In this document: one piece after another, positions 47,326-54,817 of the stretch | Position numbering within the stretch: the stretch's first letter is position 1 | Layout of the letters: each line of letters opens with the position of its first letter | Source: Streptomyces sp. ICBB 8177 | GTDB taxonomy: Bacteria; Actinomycetota; Actinomycetes; Streptomycetales; Streptomycetaceae | Reading direction: 5' to 3' | DNA length: 64,000 bases | Assembly (NCBI RefSeq): GCF_003144095.1 | Contig: NZ_NSKH01000018.1 | Location: 1,532,540-1,596,539, forward strand | Notes under the pieces: generated by a model | The model's input: the letters and a program-made list of their open reading frames with translations, nothing else | What the model was told of the DNA's origin: nothing | The model's database searches: none | Translations under genes and position numbers: made by a program

Positions 47326-49158
47326 CTACGGCCTGACGCGGACCACCTGCGGGTCGTGGTCACTGGTCTGGTCGGCGAACTCGGCGTTGATGTGCACCAC
47401 GTCGTAGTCCGGGTTCCTCAGGGCGGGGCTGGTCAGGGTGTGGTCCAGCACCTCGGAGTTGCCCTCGTAGTCGTAGGTGTAGCGCTCCTTGACCGGCAGC
47501 GTGGTGATCAGGTCCTTCAGCACGCCGCCGGAGGTCAGTGCCTTCAGGGCCGGGGAGAACTGGAAGTCGTTGAGGTCGCCCAGCGCGACCACGTCGGCGT
47601 GCCTGTCCACCGCGAGCAGCGACTTGACGAACGCGTTCTCGTCCTGCGCCTGCTGGATGCGCTGCACCTCGCTGGAGCGGGTCGGCGGCTGGAAGCGGCT
47701 GTCGAGCCCCTGGTCGCCCAGCTTGGCCACGAAGTGGTTGGCGATCACGAAGACCGTCCTGCCGCGGAAGGTGAACTGCCCGACCAGCGGCTTGCGGCTG
47801 GCGTCCCAGGCGGAGTTCGACGGGTCGATGCGGCCCGGTGAGGCGGTCAGCCGCGCCTTGCCGTTCACCTTGGTGACGCCGACCGCGGAGGTCGAGGAGC
47901 CGCCGGGGATGTCGTCGAAGCTCACGCGGGCCGGGTTGAACAGGAAGACCTGGCGGATGTTGCCGCCGGGCTCGCCGCCGTCCTGGTCGTTGACCGGGTC
48001 GATGGAACGCCAGTCGTAGGACGGGCCGCCGGCCGCCTTGATCGCGGCGATGAACTTGCCGACCGTCTGGTCGCAGTCCACCACGCCGTCGTCGGTGGCG
48101 CCGTCGTTGTCCTGGATCTCCTCCAGGGCGACGATGTCGGGGGAGGACAGGTTGTGCACGATCCCGTGGGCCAGTGCGGTGAACTTGCTGTCGGGGTCGC
48201 TGGGCGCCAGGTTCTCCACGTTGTAGGTGGCGAGCGCGAGTTGGTCCGCCTTCTGCTTGCGGGTGACCTCGGGCTGGATGCCGCCGGACTTCAGCGCGCC
48301 GATCGCGTTAGCGACGACGGTGTAGCCGCCGTACTGGTTGTAGTCCAGCGGACCCGAGGTCGCCCCGGTCAGCTCGTCGCCGACGCTCGCCTGCGGGAAG
48401 GCGGCCTGCGAGGCCGGGATGAGCGACTGCACCTGGATGCGGCCGGAGTTGGGGTCGTTGTAGTTCTCGTAGATCGTGCCGCCGCGCCTCGTCGGGTTCT
48501 GGTCCGGCTTCGCGGTCACCCACAGCTCGCTGTAGGCGTCGGTCGGGCCGACCACGCGGGCGTTGTCGATCTCGACGTTCATGCCCTCCAGCGACTCGTA
48601 CAGGTCGAGCGCGTACTTCTTCGGCTGGAGGGTGAGCGGCTCGATGTCGCCACCGGCCGCCTGCGGCGCGTACGCGCTGGGGATGTCGCGGGGGCGCAGC
48701 ACGACGGGGGCGGGCACCGCGTTGCCGGAGGAGACCACGGTGACGGTCGGCTTGGTCAGCTCGGTGACCGACTGCACGCCGGTGCCCGCGCCGCCCGGGT
48801 AGTACTCGGAGACCGTGGCGTCCACCGTGACGCTGTCGCCCACCTTCACCTTCGGCGTGGAGGAGGTGAAGACGAAGATCCCCTCGCTGGTGGCAGGGTT
48901 GTCGTCCGGGTTCGGGTCCTGGAACCAGAAGCCCTTGGAGGAGCCGTAGGTCCGTACGCCGGTGACGATGCCCGGCACGCCGCTCACGGCCTGGCCGGCC
49001 AGCGGCGACACGCGGGTCGAGCCCTGGATGTCGTGGATGCGGATCTGCGCGGCCGACGCCTGCTGCGGCGCGACGAGCAGGCCCGCGGCCAGCGCGGCGG
49101 CGCCGAGGGTTCCGACGGTGGCCGGTCTGCGCACGAAACGCTTGCGGCGAGGGGTCAC
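47326..49158 (-). CDS. Secreted endonuclease/exonuclease/phosphatase family protein
   Basis: A 610-residue exported EEP-superfamily enzyme. The GTG at 49158 follows GGAGGA by 6 bases and gives a clean signal peptide (basic, then VGTLGAAALAAGLLVAPQQASA). Residues about 35-300 form an OB/lamin-like N-terminal region as in large extracellular nucleases (RIHDIQGSTRVSPLAGQAVSGVPGIVTGV). The catalytic domain shows LATYNVENL, DIVALEEIQDNDG, FVIANHFVAKLGD, VVALGDLNDFQFS and DQTSDHDPQVV: the Asn, Glu, His, Asp-Asn and Asp-His residues of the family. It probably degrades extracellular DNA or phosphodiesters. A PHO-box-like promoter about 280 bases upstream suggests induction by phosphate limitation. 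Confidence 0.9.
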   Translation of the reverse strand: MTPRRKRFVRRPATVGTLGAAALAAGLLVAPQQASAAQIRIHDIQGSTRVSPLAGQAVSGVPGIVTGVRTYGSSKGFWFQDPNPDDNPATSEGIFVFTSSTPKVKVGDSVTVDATVSEYYPGGAGTGVQSVTELTKPTVTVVSSGNAVPAPVVLRPRDIPSAYAPQAAGGDIEPLTLQPKKYALDLYESLEGMNVEIDNARVVGPTDAYSELWVTAKPDQNPTRRGGTIYENYNDPNSGRIQVQSLIPASQAAFPQASVGDELTGATSGPLDYNQYGGYTVVANAIGALKSGGIQPEVTRKQKADQLALATYNVENLAPSDPDSKFTALAHGIVHNLSSPDIVALEEIQDNDGATDDGVVDCDQTVGKFIAAIKAAGGPSYDWRSIDPVNDQDGGEPGGNIRQVFLFNPARVSFDDIPGGSSTSAVGVTKVNGKARLTASPGRIDPSNSAWDASRKPLVGQFTFRGRTVFVIANHFVAKLGDQGLDSRFQPPTRSSEVQRIQQAQDENAFVKSLLAVDRHADVVALGDLNDFQFSPALKALTSGGVLKDLITTLPVKERYTYDYEGNSEVLDHTLTSPALRNPDYDVVHINAEFADQTSDHDPQVVRVRP

Positions 49159-49197
49159 TTGGGGTCCTCCGAGGACGGTGAGGGTCGTTCTTCCTGT

Positions 49198-49260
49198 GGG
49201 TGACGCGGCTTGCGGGTGACGCGGTTTGCGGTGACGCGGGCTTGCGTGGCGTGGGCCTGC
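49198..49260. repeat. 16-bp tandem repeats in nuclease leader
   Basis: GGGTGACGCGGCTTGC (49198-49213), GGGTGACGCGGTTTGC (49214-49229), GGTGACGCGGGCTTGC (49230-49245) and a diverged copy (49246-49260) stand in tandem. They lie 40-100 bases upstream of the nuclease start, inside its predicted 5' leader. Confidence 0.75.
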
Positions 49261-49447
49261 GGGTGGCGTGGCCGGCCCGTGCCGGTCAGGCGTGGGCGGC
49301 GCGCCGGGCGCCGCTCGGTGGTGCGTGGTCGTACGCGGTGGTGCTTGTGCTGCCCGGGAACCGGACGTGCGGGAGCCTGGGCCACTGTCGCGGGCGGCCG
49401 GTCGCCGGACCGGAAAAGTTGTCGCGGACACGATCTCTACGCGCGTA

Positions 49448-49515
49448 AATCTGCTGCCGCGGCGCGGGAGTTGTCAAGGGAACAGCCCGTAACTCCGGTT
49501 GACGCGAAGGTGAAC
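49448..49515 (-). promoter_or_regulatory. Nuclease promoter with PHO-box-like direct repeats
   Basis: Read on the minus strand: GTTCACCTTCG (complement of 49505-49515) and CGTCAACCGGA (49494-49504) are adjacent 11-mers resembling PhoP direct-repeat units (consensus GTTCACC). After a weaker third unit comes TTGACA (49472-49477), an 18-base spacer and CAGATT (49448-49453). Transcription would begin near 49441, leaving a leader of about 280 bases. Confidence 0.5.
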
Positions 49516-49598
49516 CGGGCGGGTCCGCCCGTTATGCGTCTACGCTGGGTGGGCGTGCCCTCGCGCGCCGGACGCGACTCGTACGAGGAGAACAACCC

Positions 49599-51176
49599 AT
49601 GGCCGCTGACAGCCGCGACATGCCCCCGGTTCGGCTGCTGCCGGACGCCGAACTCGCGCGGCTCGCGCTCGCCGCGCCGCTGCTCGACCACGCCGCGCGG
49701 CTGGCCCGCTGGACCGCGCCGAAGGTGGGGGTCAACGCCACCGCCGAGCTGGTCGAGGACGAACTCGCCCGTGCGACGGCCGCGTTGGGCTTCGGCGACG
49801 ACCCGGAAGGCGCCGCGCGCACCGCCGAGGCATGGGCGTTCGCGGTGGACACCGGACTGGTCGAGGTCGAACTCGACGAGGACACGACGCGCGCGGAGGA
49901 CCTGGACGCGCCCGCGGGCACCGCGTCACCCGGCAAGGCACTGGGCCTGCTGGACGGCGGCGACCCCCGCGAGGTCATCGAGGTCTGGCGCACCGGACTG
50001 GAGTCGGTGCTCACCGAAACCGCCTCCGCGGGCCTCGCCGATCTCTTCGGTGATGCGGATGACCAGGACGCCACCGGTGCCGCGATCGACGGCGCGGACG
50101 AGGACGGGTGGGACGGGGACGGCCCGGCGTGGGACCCGCGCGAGGAGGCCGCGTTCCTGGAGGGAGCGCTCGGCAACCTCTATCTGCTGACGGCGCTGGA
50201 GGAGGCAGGCCCGGCGCAGGGCGCGTCGGCCGAGGACGGCGGGGAGGGGGTCAAGCCCGTGCCGCTGCCGGTGCTGGCCGCCTCGATGGTCGTCCCCGAC
50301 GACATGGACGTGCCGACCGACGCCGTGCTGGAGGAGGTGTCGGAGGCGATGATGCGGCTGGACGACCACTTCCGGCTGCTCGCGCCGACCGGCCTGGTCG
50401 ACTACCAGCCGGTCGACGACGCGTTGATCGCCGAGGAGGCCGCCGCCGAGGTGCCGGGCGAGTCGCCGGAGGCCCCCGCAGACCTCGCCACCGAACTGGC
50501 CGCCGACGAGGTCTCGCGGTACGGCATGGTGCGGCTGACCCCGCTGGGCGTGCTCGGGGTGCGCGAGCGGCTGCTGGAGCACGGGGTCCCCGCGCCCGTC
50601 GTCGGCGACCTGGCCGGCGCGAGCGCCGACCGGCTGCTGGACGCCCTGGTCTCCTACCCGCAGGCGGCTGCGTACGAGGAGGGCGGCCGGTGGCTGGAGC
50701 GCCGGTCCCCGGTGGACGCCGCCCGCGAGCTGCTGGCCGCCGCGCGTGGTGACGGCCCGGACGCCCCGGCGCGCCGTCTCACCTGCCAGCAGACGCTGGG
50801 CAGGCTGGGCCCCGAGGCGGAACCGGCGCTGCGTGAGGTGCTGGACGACCGCGAGCTGGGTGGGCTGGCCCGGGTCTGGCTCGTCGAGCGCGGGGCGACC
50901 GACGTGCCCGCGCCGGACGAGGCGATGGTCTTCTGGCTGACCGTCGACACCCTCGCCGCGCAGCTCGCCATGGACGACGACCCGGAACTGCTGGGGGAGT
51001 TGGTCCGCGACCTGGTCGCCCGGCACGACGGCTTCTTCGACGCGGTCTGGCGGGTCGACCACCCGGCCACCGCCGAGGTGCTGGACGCGATGGGCCGGCT
51101 GCACCCGGACAAGCGGACCGCGAAGGAGGCCCGCAAGGCGGCCTTCAAGGCGCGGTCGAAGGCACCGCGCGGCTGA
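49599..51176 (+). CDS. Large acidic conserved protein of unknown function
   Basis: A 525-residue soluble, very acidic protein (many Asp/Glu, an acidic loop DADDQDATGAAIDGADEDGWDG cut by Gly/Ala near residues 150-175). No domain is recognised with certainty. The N-terminus (PVRLLPDAELARLALAAPLLDHAARLARW) and C-terminus (LGPEAEPALREVLDDRELGGLARVWLVERG) look helical; the latter resembles HEAT-like repeats. It ends in a basic tail. The ATG follows ACGAGGAGAAC. It resembles large hypothetical proteins I associate with Streptomyces. It diverges from the secreted nuclease and sits in front of a convergent TerD gene; no function can be assigned. Confidence 0.75.
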   Translation: MAADSRDMPPVRLLPDAELARLALAAPLLDHAARLARWTAPKVGVNATAELVEDELARATAALGFGDDPEGAARTAEAWAFAVDTGLVEVELDEDTTRAEDLDAPAGTASPGKALGLLDGGDPREVIEVWRTGLESVLTETASAGLADLFGDADDQDATGAAIDGADEDGWDGDGPAWDPREEAAFLEGALGNLYLLTALEEAGPAQGASAEDGGEGVKPVPLPVLAASMVVPDDMDVPTDAVLEEVSEAMMRLDDHFRLLAPTGLVDYQPVDDALIAEEAAAEVPGESPEAPADLATELAADEVSRYGMVRLTPLGVLGVRERLLEHGVPAPVVGDLAGASADRLLDALVSYPQAAAYEEGGRWLERRSPVDAARELLAAARGDGPDAPARRLTCQQTLGRLGPEAEPALREVLDDRELGGLARVWLVERGATDVPAPDEAMVFWLTVDTLAAQLAMDDDPELLGELVRDLVARHDGFFDAVWRVDHPATAEVLDAMGRLHPDKRTAKEARKAAFKARSKAPRG

Positions 51177-51191
51177 GCCCGGAGGGCGACC

Positions 51192-51218
51192 CGGGCCGGG
51201 AGCGCGTCTCCCGGCCCG
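51192..51218. terminator. Terminator hairpin between convergent genes
   Basis: CGGGCCGGGAG (51192-51202) and CTCCCGGCCCG (51208-51218) form a perfect 11-bp stem with a 5-base loop between the acidic protein gene and the double-TerD gene. Confidence 0.7.
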
Positions 51219-51236
51219 CGTCGCCACCTCGCGCCG

Positions 51237-52685
51237 TCAGAGCGTGGCCGCTCCGTGGTCCACCATGCCGCGTACCGTGCGGGCCTTCACGTACTGGCCT
51301 ATCGCGGTCATCTCCCACTCCCCGGTGGGCTGCCGGACCAGCTTGCACATCACGACACCGGTCTGCGCCTCGGAGTTGGTCAGGTCGAACCGCACCAGCT
51401 CCTCGCCGCTCGCGTCGTCGAGCAACCGGCAGTACGCCTTGGCGACCTGCGTGAACTTCTGCCCGGAGAAGGAGTTGACGGTGAAGACCAGGGAGGTGAC
51501 GTCGGCGGGCACCCGGCCGAGGTCGACCGTGATCGACTCGTCGTCCCCCGAACCGCGCCCGGTGAGGTTGTCGCCCGCGTGCCGGACCGCGTCGCCCAGG
51601 ATCCTCAGCCGCCCGAAGTAGCAGGAGTCGCGGTGGTCGCGGCGCGGGCCGTACGCAATGACCGACGCGTCCAGGTCGATGCTCCGCCCGCGCCGGGCGG
51701 GCTCCCAGCCCAGACCCATCCGCACCGTGGACAGCAGCGGGCGCCCGCCCTTGACCAGCGAGACGCTCTGGTTCTTCGACAGGCTGACGCGGCCCTTGTC
51801 CAGGTTGATCCGTCCGGCGGCCGGAGACGCGGCCGTCGGAGGCGGGAAGGACGCGGCGGGCGGCCCGGCGGGTGCGGGGGCCGGGGCACCGCCGGCCCAC
51901 GGCGGCGGGAAACCGGCCGGAACGGCTCCGGCGGGCGGCGGCGGAGGCGGGGACGGCGGAGCCGAGGGCGTGAAGGGCGCGGGCGCAGGCGGCGGCGCGG
52001 TGGAGGTGAACGGCGCGGGCGGCGCGGCGGGGAACGCGGGTGCGGCGGGCGCCGGGAAGGGCGGGGGAGGCGGCGCGGCCGCCGCGGGCTCGGTCACCGC
52101 GGACCCGGCCCCCGAAGACCCGGCCGCCGCCGCGGGCGTACCCACCGCGGGCGTGCTCGCCGGCGCCGTCGGCGCCGCGGGCGTTCCGGCCTGCGTCGTC
52201 GGCTCCTCCACCGTGACGCCGAAGTCCGTGGCGATGCCCGCGAGCCCGTTCGCGTAGCCCTGCCCGACCGCGCGCGCCTTCCAGGCACCGCCGCGCCGGT
52301 AGATCTCGACGACCACCAGCGCGGTCTCGCTGCCCAGCGCGGGCGGGGTGAACGTCGCCAGCACGGCGCCGCCGTCGGCGTCCCGTATCGTCGCGGTCGG
52401 CTCCGCGCCCGCGAAGCCGCGTCCCGCCTCGTCGGGGCTGGCGGTCACCACGACCTTCTCGACGCCGTCCGGCACGGCGCCGGTGTCCACCTCGATCGCG
52501 CCCGCGCGGTGCGTGACGCCGGGGGCGGACGGCTGGTTGTAGAAGACGAAGTCGTCGTCCGAGCGGACCTTGCCGTCCGCGGTCAGCAGCAGACCGGAGA
52601 CGTCCAGCGCGACGGGCGCGGTCACCTCGACGGTCACGCGGGCCGCGGGGAGGGGGATGTTGGAGCCGGGCGTCATAGCGGTCAT
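51237..52685 (-). CDS. Double TerD-domain protein with Pro/Ala linker
   Basis: A 482-residue protein with two TerD domains. Domain 1 (about residues 8-165): RVTVEVTAPVALDVSGLLLTADGKVRSDDDFVFYNQP and VALVVVEIYRRGGAWKARAVGQGYANGL. A roughly 120-residue Pro/Ala-rich linker follows (about 175-290). Domain 2 (about 292-482): INLDKGRVSLSKNQSVSLVK, SIDLDASVIAYG, HAGDNLTGRGSGDDESITVDLGRVP and LVFTVNSFSGQKF, very similar to the single-domain protein at the window start. Both domains keep the acidic Ca2+-site residues. ATG at 52685 or at 52676, three codons later. This is a stress-associated Ter protein; precise function unknown. Confidence 0.88.
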   Translation of the reverse strand: MTAMTPGSNIPLPAARVTVEVTAPVALDVSGLLLTADGKVRSDDDFVFYNQPSAPGVTHRAGAIEVDTGAVPDGVEKVVVTASPDEAGRGFAGAEPTATIRDADGGAVLATFTPPALGSETALVVVEIYRRGGAWKARAVGQGYANGLAGIATDFGVTVEEPTTQAGTPAAPTAPASTPAVGTPAAAAGSSGAGSAVTEPAAAAPPPPPFPAPAAPAFPAAPPAPFTSTAPPPAPAPFTPSAPPSPPPPPPAGAVPAGFPPPWAGGAPAPAPAGPPAASFPPPTAASPAAGRINLDKGRVSLSKNQSVSLVKGGRPLLSTVRMGLGWEPARRGRSIDLDASVIAYGPRRDHRDSCYFGRLRILGDAVRHAGDNLTGRGSGDDESITVDLGRVPADVTSLVFTVNSFSGQKFTQVAKAYCRLLDDASGEELVRFDLTNSEAQTGVVMCKLVRQPTGEWEMTAIGQYVKARTVRGMVDHGAATL

Positions 52686-52755
52686 GCCCTGGGAACGCCC
52701 GGCCGTCGCGCGCGGTTCCAGCCGTCAGCGCGCGATTGGCTCGATCACCCGTTCG

Positions 52756-53577
52756 TCACCGCGGCCAGATCGGCGGGTTGACGCAGAACGGGCCGCCCAG
52801 GTGGGTGTGTTCGGGGTCGTCCCGCGACAACTCGCCCTGCTCCGCGACGAGCCGGGCAGCGTACGGCTCGGAGTCGTCGCGCGGCGCGTAGCCGAGCGCC
52901 CGCGCGGAGGACAGGTCCCACCACGCCCGGGTGTTGGCGGAGCTGCCGTACACCACGGTGTGGCCGACGTCCGGAGCGGTGAGCGCCGCGTCGAACAGGC
53001 GCGCCGCGTCGCCGGGGCTCAGCCAGAGCGACAGCATCCGCACGGTGGTCGGCTCGGGGTAGCAGGAGCCGACGCGCACCGAGACGGTCTCGACGCCGTG
53101 CTTGTGCCAGTAGAGGTCCGCCAGGTCCTCGCCGAAGCACTTCGACAGGCCGTAGAAGGTGTCGGGGCGGTGCGGGGTGTCCGCCGGGACCAGCGGCTCG
53201 CCCGCCTCCGGGCGCCGGGTGAAGCCCACGGCGTGGTTGCTGGAGGCGAACACGATCCGGCGCACGCCCTCCTCACGGGCGGCCTCGTACAGGTGGTAGG
53301 TGCCCTCGACGTTGGCGCGCAGGATCTTCTCGAACGTCGACTCCAGCGAGATCCCGGCCAGATGGAGGACACCGTCCACCCCGCGCACGGCCTCGCGCAG
53401 CGCCGCGCCGCACTCCGGGTCGCCCAGGTCGAGGGTGACGGCGTCCGGCTCGCCGGGCACCGGCACCACGTCGAGCAGCCGCAGGTCCCAGCCGTAGCGG
53501 GGCAGCAGCTCCCGCATCATGCCGCCCACCGAGCCCGCGGCGCCGGTGAGCAGGAGCGTGCGGCGGGCGGCGGTCAT
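52756..53577 (-). CDS. NAD-dependent sugar dehydrogenase, probable uronate dehydrogenase
   Basis: A 273-residue extended short-chain dehydrogenase. Seen: TGAAGSVGGMMRELL (NAD-binding Gly motif, about 11-25), DLGDPE, HLAGISLESTFEKILRANVEGTYHLYEAA, ASSNHAVGFTRR, and the catalytic YxxxK in FYGLSKCFGEDLADLYWHKHG. The SNHAxG segment, the early YGLSK and the short length match bacterial uronate dehydrogenases, which oxidise glucuronate or galacturonate to aldaro-lactones. It diverges from the dehydratase gene KdgD, which acts later in the same oxidative pathway, across a region with operator-like repeats. Substrate preference is inferred, not proven. Confidence 0.78.
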   Translation of the reverse strand: MTAARRTLLLTGAAGSVGGMMRELLPRYGWDLRLLDVVPVPGEPDAVTLDLGDPECGAALREAVRGVDGVLHLAGISLESTFEKILRANVEGTYHLYEAAREEGVRRIVFASSNHAVGFTRRPEAGEPLVPADTPHRPDTFYGLSKCFGEDLADLYWHKHGVETVSVRVGSCYPEPTTVRMLSLWLSPGDAARLFDAALTAPDVGHTVVYGSSANTRAWWDLSSARALGYAPRDDSEPYAARLVAEQGELSRDDPEHTHLGGPFCVNPPIWPR

Positions 53578-53621
53578 GGGCTCTCCTCCGGTCGGTCGTG
53601 CGAGTCAGCGACACGGACATG

Positions 53622-53746
53622 GTTCACACATACGGACGCCCAGCGTAGGAAGCGCTCACATCGCGGTCAAGGTTCACCCCTTGACCGGCGTCGTGATGGC
53701 GGCCTAGCGTTGACCGTGTTCATGAATATGGACAAGAGTCATGAAC
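53622..53746. promoter_or_regulatory. Operator-like motifs in uronate divergent region
   Basis: GTTCACACATACGGAC (53622-53637) and GTTCATGAATATGGAC (53718-53733) agree in 12 of 16 positions. The second also lies in a longer inverted repeat, GTTCATGA (53718-53725) with TCATGAAC (53739-53746). Related sequences occur next to the IclR gene at 59439-59473. Confidence 0.5.
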
Positions 53747-53785
53747 TCGAACGACGACCTCGCACGATGAACGAAGGGTTCCCGC

Positions 53786-54748
53786 ATGACCGCACTCCCG
53801 CTGGCCCGGCGTCTGCGCGGCCCGCTGTTCTTCCCCGTCACCGCCTTCGCCCCCGACGGCACCCTGGCCCTCGACGCCTTCCGCGCGCACGTGCGCGCCG
53901 GGATCGAGGCGGGCGCGGGCGCGGTCTTCGCCTGCTGCGGCACCGGGGAGTTCCACGCCCTGGCGCCCGAGGAGTTCCACGCCTGCGTCGCGGCGGCGGT
54001 CGAGGAGGCCGCCGGACGCGTGCCGGTCGTCGCGGGCACCGGCTACGGAACCGCGCTCGCCCTGCACTACGCCGGACTCGCCGAACGCGCCGGTGCCGAC
54101 GGCCTGCTGGCCCTGCCGCCGTACCTGGTCACCGCCGACCAGCCCGGCCTGCTGCGCCACTACACGGCACTCGCCGAGGGCACCGCGCTCGACGTGATCG
54201 TCTACCAGCGGGCCAACGCCGTCCTCACCCCTGACAGCGTCGTACGGCTGACCGGGGTGCCGGGCGTCATCGGGCTCAAGGACGGGGTCGGCGACCTCGA
54301 CCTGATGCAGCGCGTCGTCTCCGCGGTCCGCTCCGCGCGGCCGGAGCGTGAACCGCTGTACTTCAACGGGCTGCCCACCGCCGAACTGACCGGCCTCGCC
54401 TACCGGGGCATCGGGGTCAGGCTCTACTCCTCGGCCGTCTTCTGCTTCGCCCCCGAGATCGCGCTCGCCTTCCACCGCGCGCTGCTCGGCGAGGCCGGCG
54501 ACGGCGCCGGTGCCGACGACGCGGCCGTGAACCGGCTGCTCGACGTCTTCTACCGGCCGCTCGCCGAACTGCGCGACCAGGGCGCGGGATACGCGGTCTC
54601 CCTCGTGAAGGCGGGCGTACGGCTGCGGGGCGCCGAGGTCGGCGAGGTCCGGTCCCCGCTGAGCGAGCCCGCCCCGCAGCACGTGGCCCGCCTCGCCGAA
54701 CTCATCGACCGGGGGCTGGAGCTGGCGGACGAGCTGAAGGGCTTCTAG
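53786..54748 (+). CDS. kdgD: 5-dehydro-4-deoxyglucarate dehydratase (KdgD)
   Basis: A 320-residue DHDPS/NAL-family lyase with TIM barrel. Seen: GPLFFPVTAFAPDGTLALDAFRAHV, the conserved CCGTGEFHALAPEEF (GTTGE-like region), VAGTGYGT, the catalytic Tyr in VIVYQRANAVLTPDSV, the Schiff-base Lys in VIGLKDGVGDLDLMQRV, and YFNGLPTAELTGLAYRGIGVRLYSSAVF. GLKDGVGD and the GTGEF pattern are typical of KdgD, which converts 5-keto-4-deoxyglucarate to 2-oxoglutarate semialdehyde with loss of CO2 and water. The ATG follows a weak GAAGGG. The matching semialdehyde dehydrogenase lies 4.7 kb downstream. Confidence 0.9.
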   Translation: MTALPLARRLRGPLFFPVTAFAPDGTLALDAFRAHVRAGIEAGAGAVFACCGTGEFHALAPEEFHACVAAAVEEAAGRVPVVAGTGYGTALALHYAGLAERAGADGLLALPPYLVTADQPGLLRHYTALAEGTALDVIVYQRANAVLTPDSVVRLTGVPGVIGLKDGVGDLDLMQRVVSAVRSARPEREPLYFNGLPTAELTGLAYRGIGVRLYSSAVFCFAPEIALAFHRALLGEAGDGAGADDAAVNRLLDVFYRPLAELRDQGAGYAVSLVKAGVRLRGAEVGEVRSPLSEPAPQHVARLAELIDRGLELADELKGF

Positions 54749-54817
54749 CGCCCCCGCCCCCGCCTCCGCCCCGAACCGCTCCGCCCCCCACGCCACGCCG
54801 CTTCCCCGGGAGCCCCG

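Noticed and set aside
49198-49260. GTCACC-containing tandem repeats (minus strand) as PhoP sites
   Set aside because: The repeat length is 16 bases instead of 11 and the array lies below the predicted transcription start.
49159-49431. N-terminal extension of the secreted nuclease (91 extra codons)
   Set aside because: It would bury the signal peptide and its translation is low complexity; GTG at 49158 has a GGAGGA ribosome-binding site and gives a clean signal peptide.
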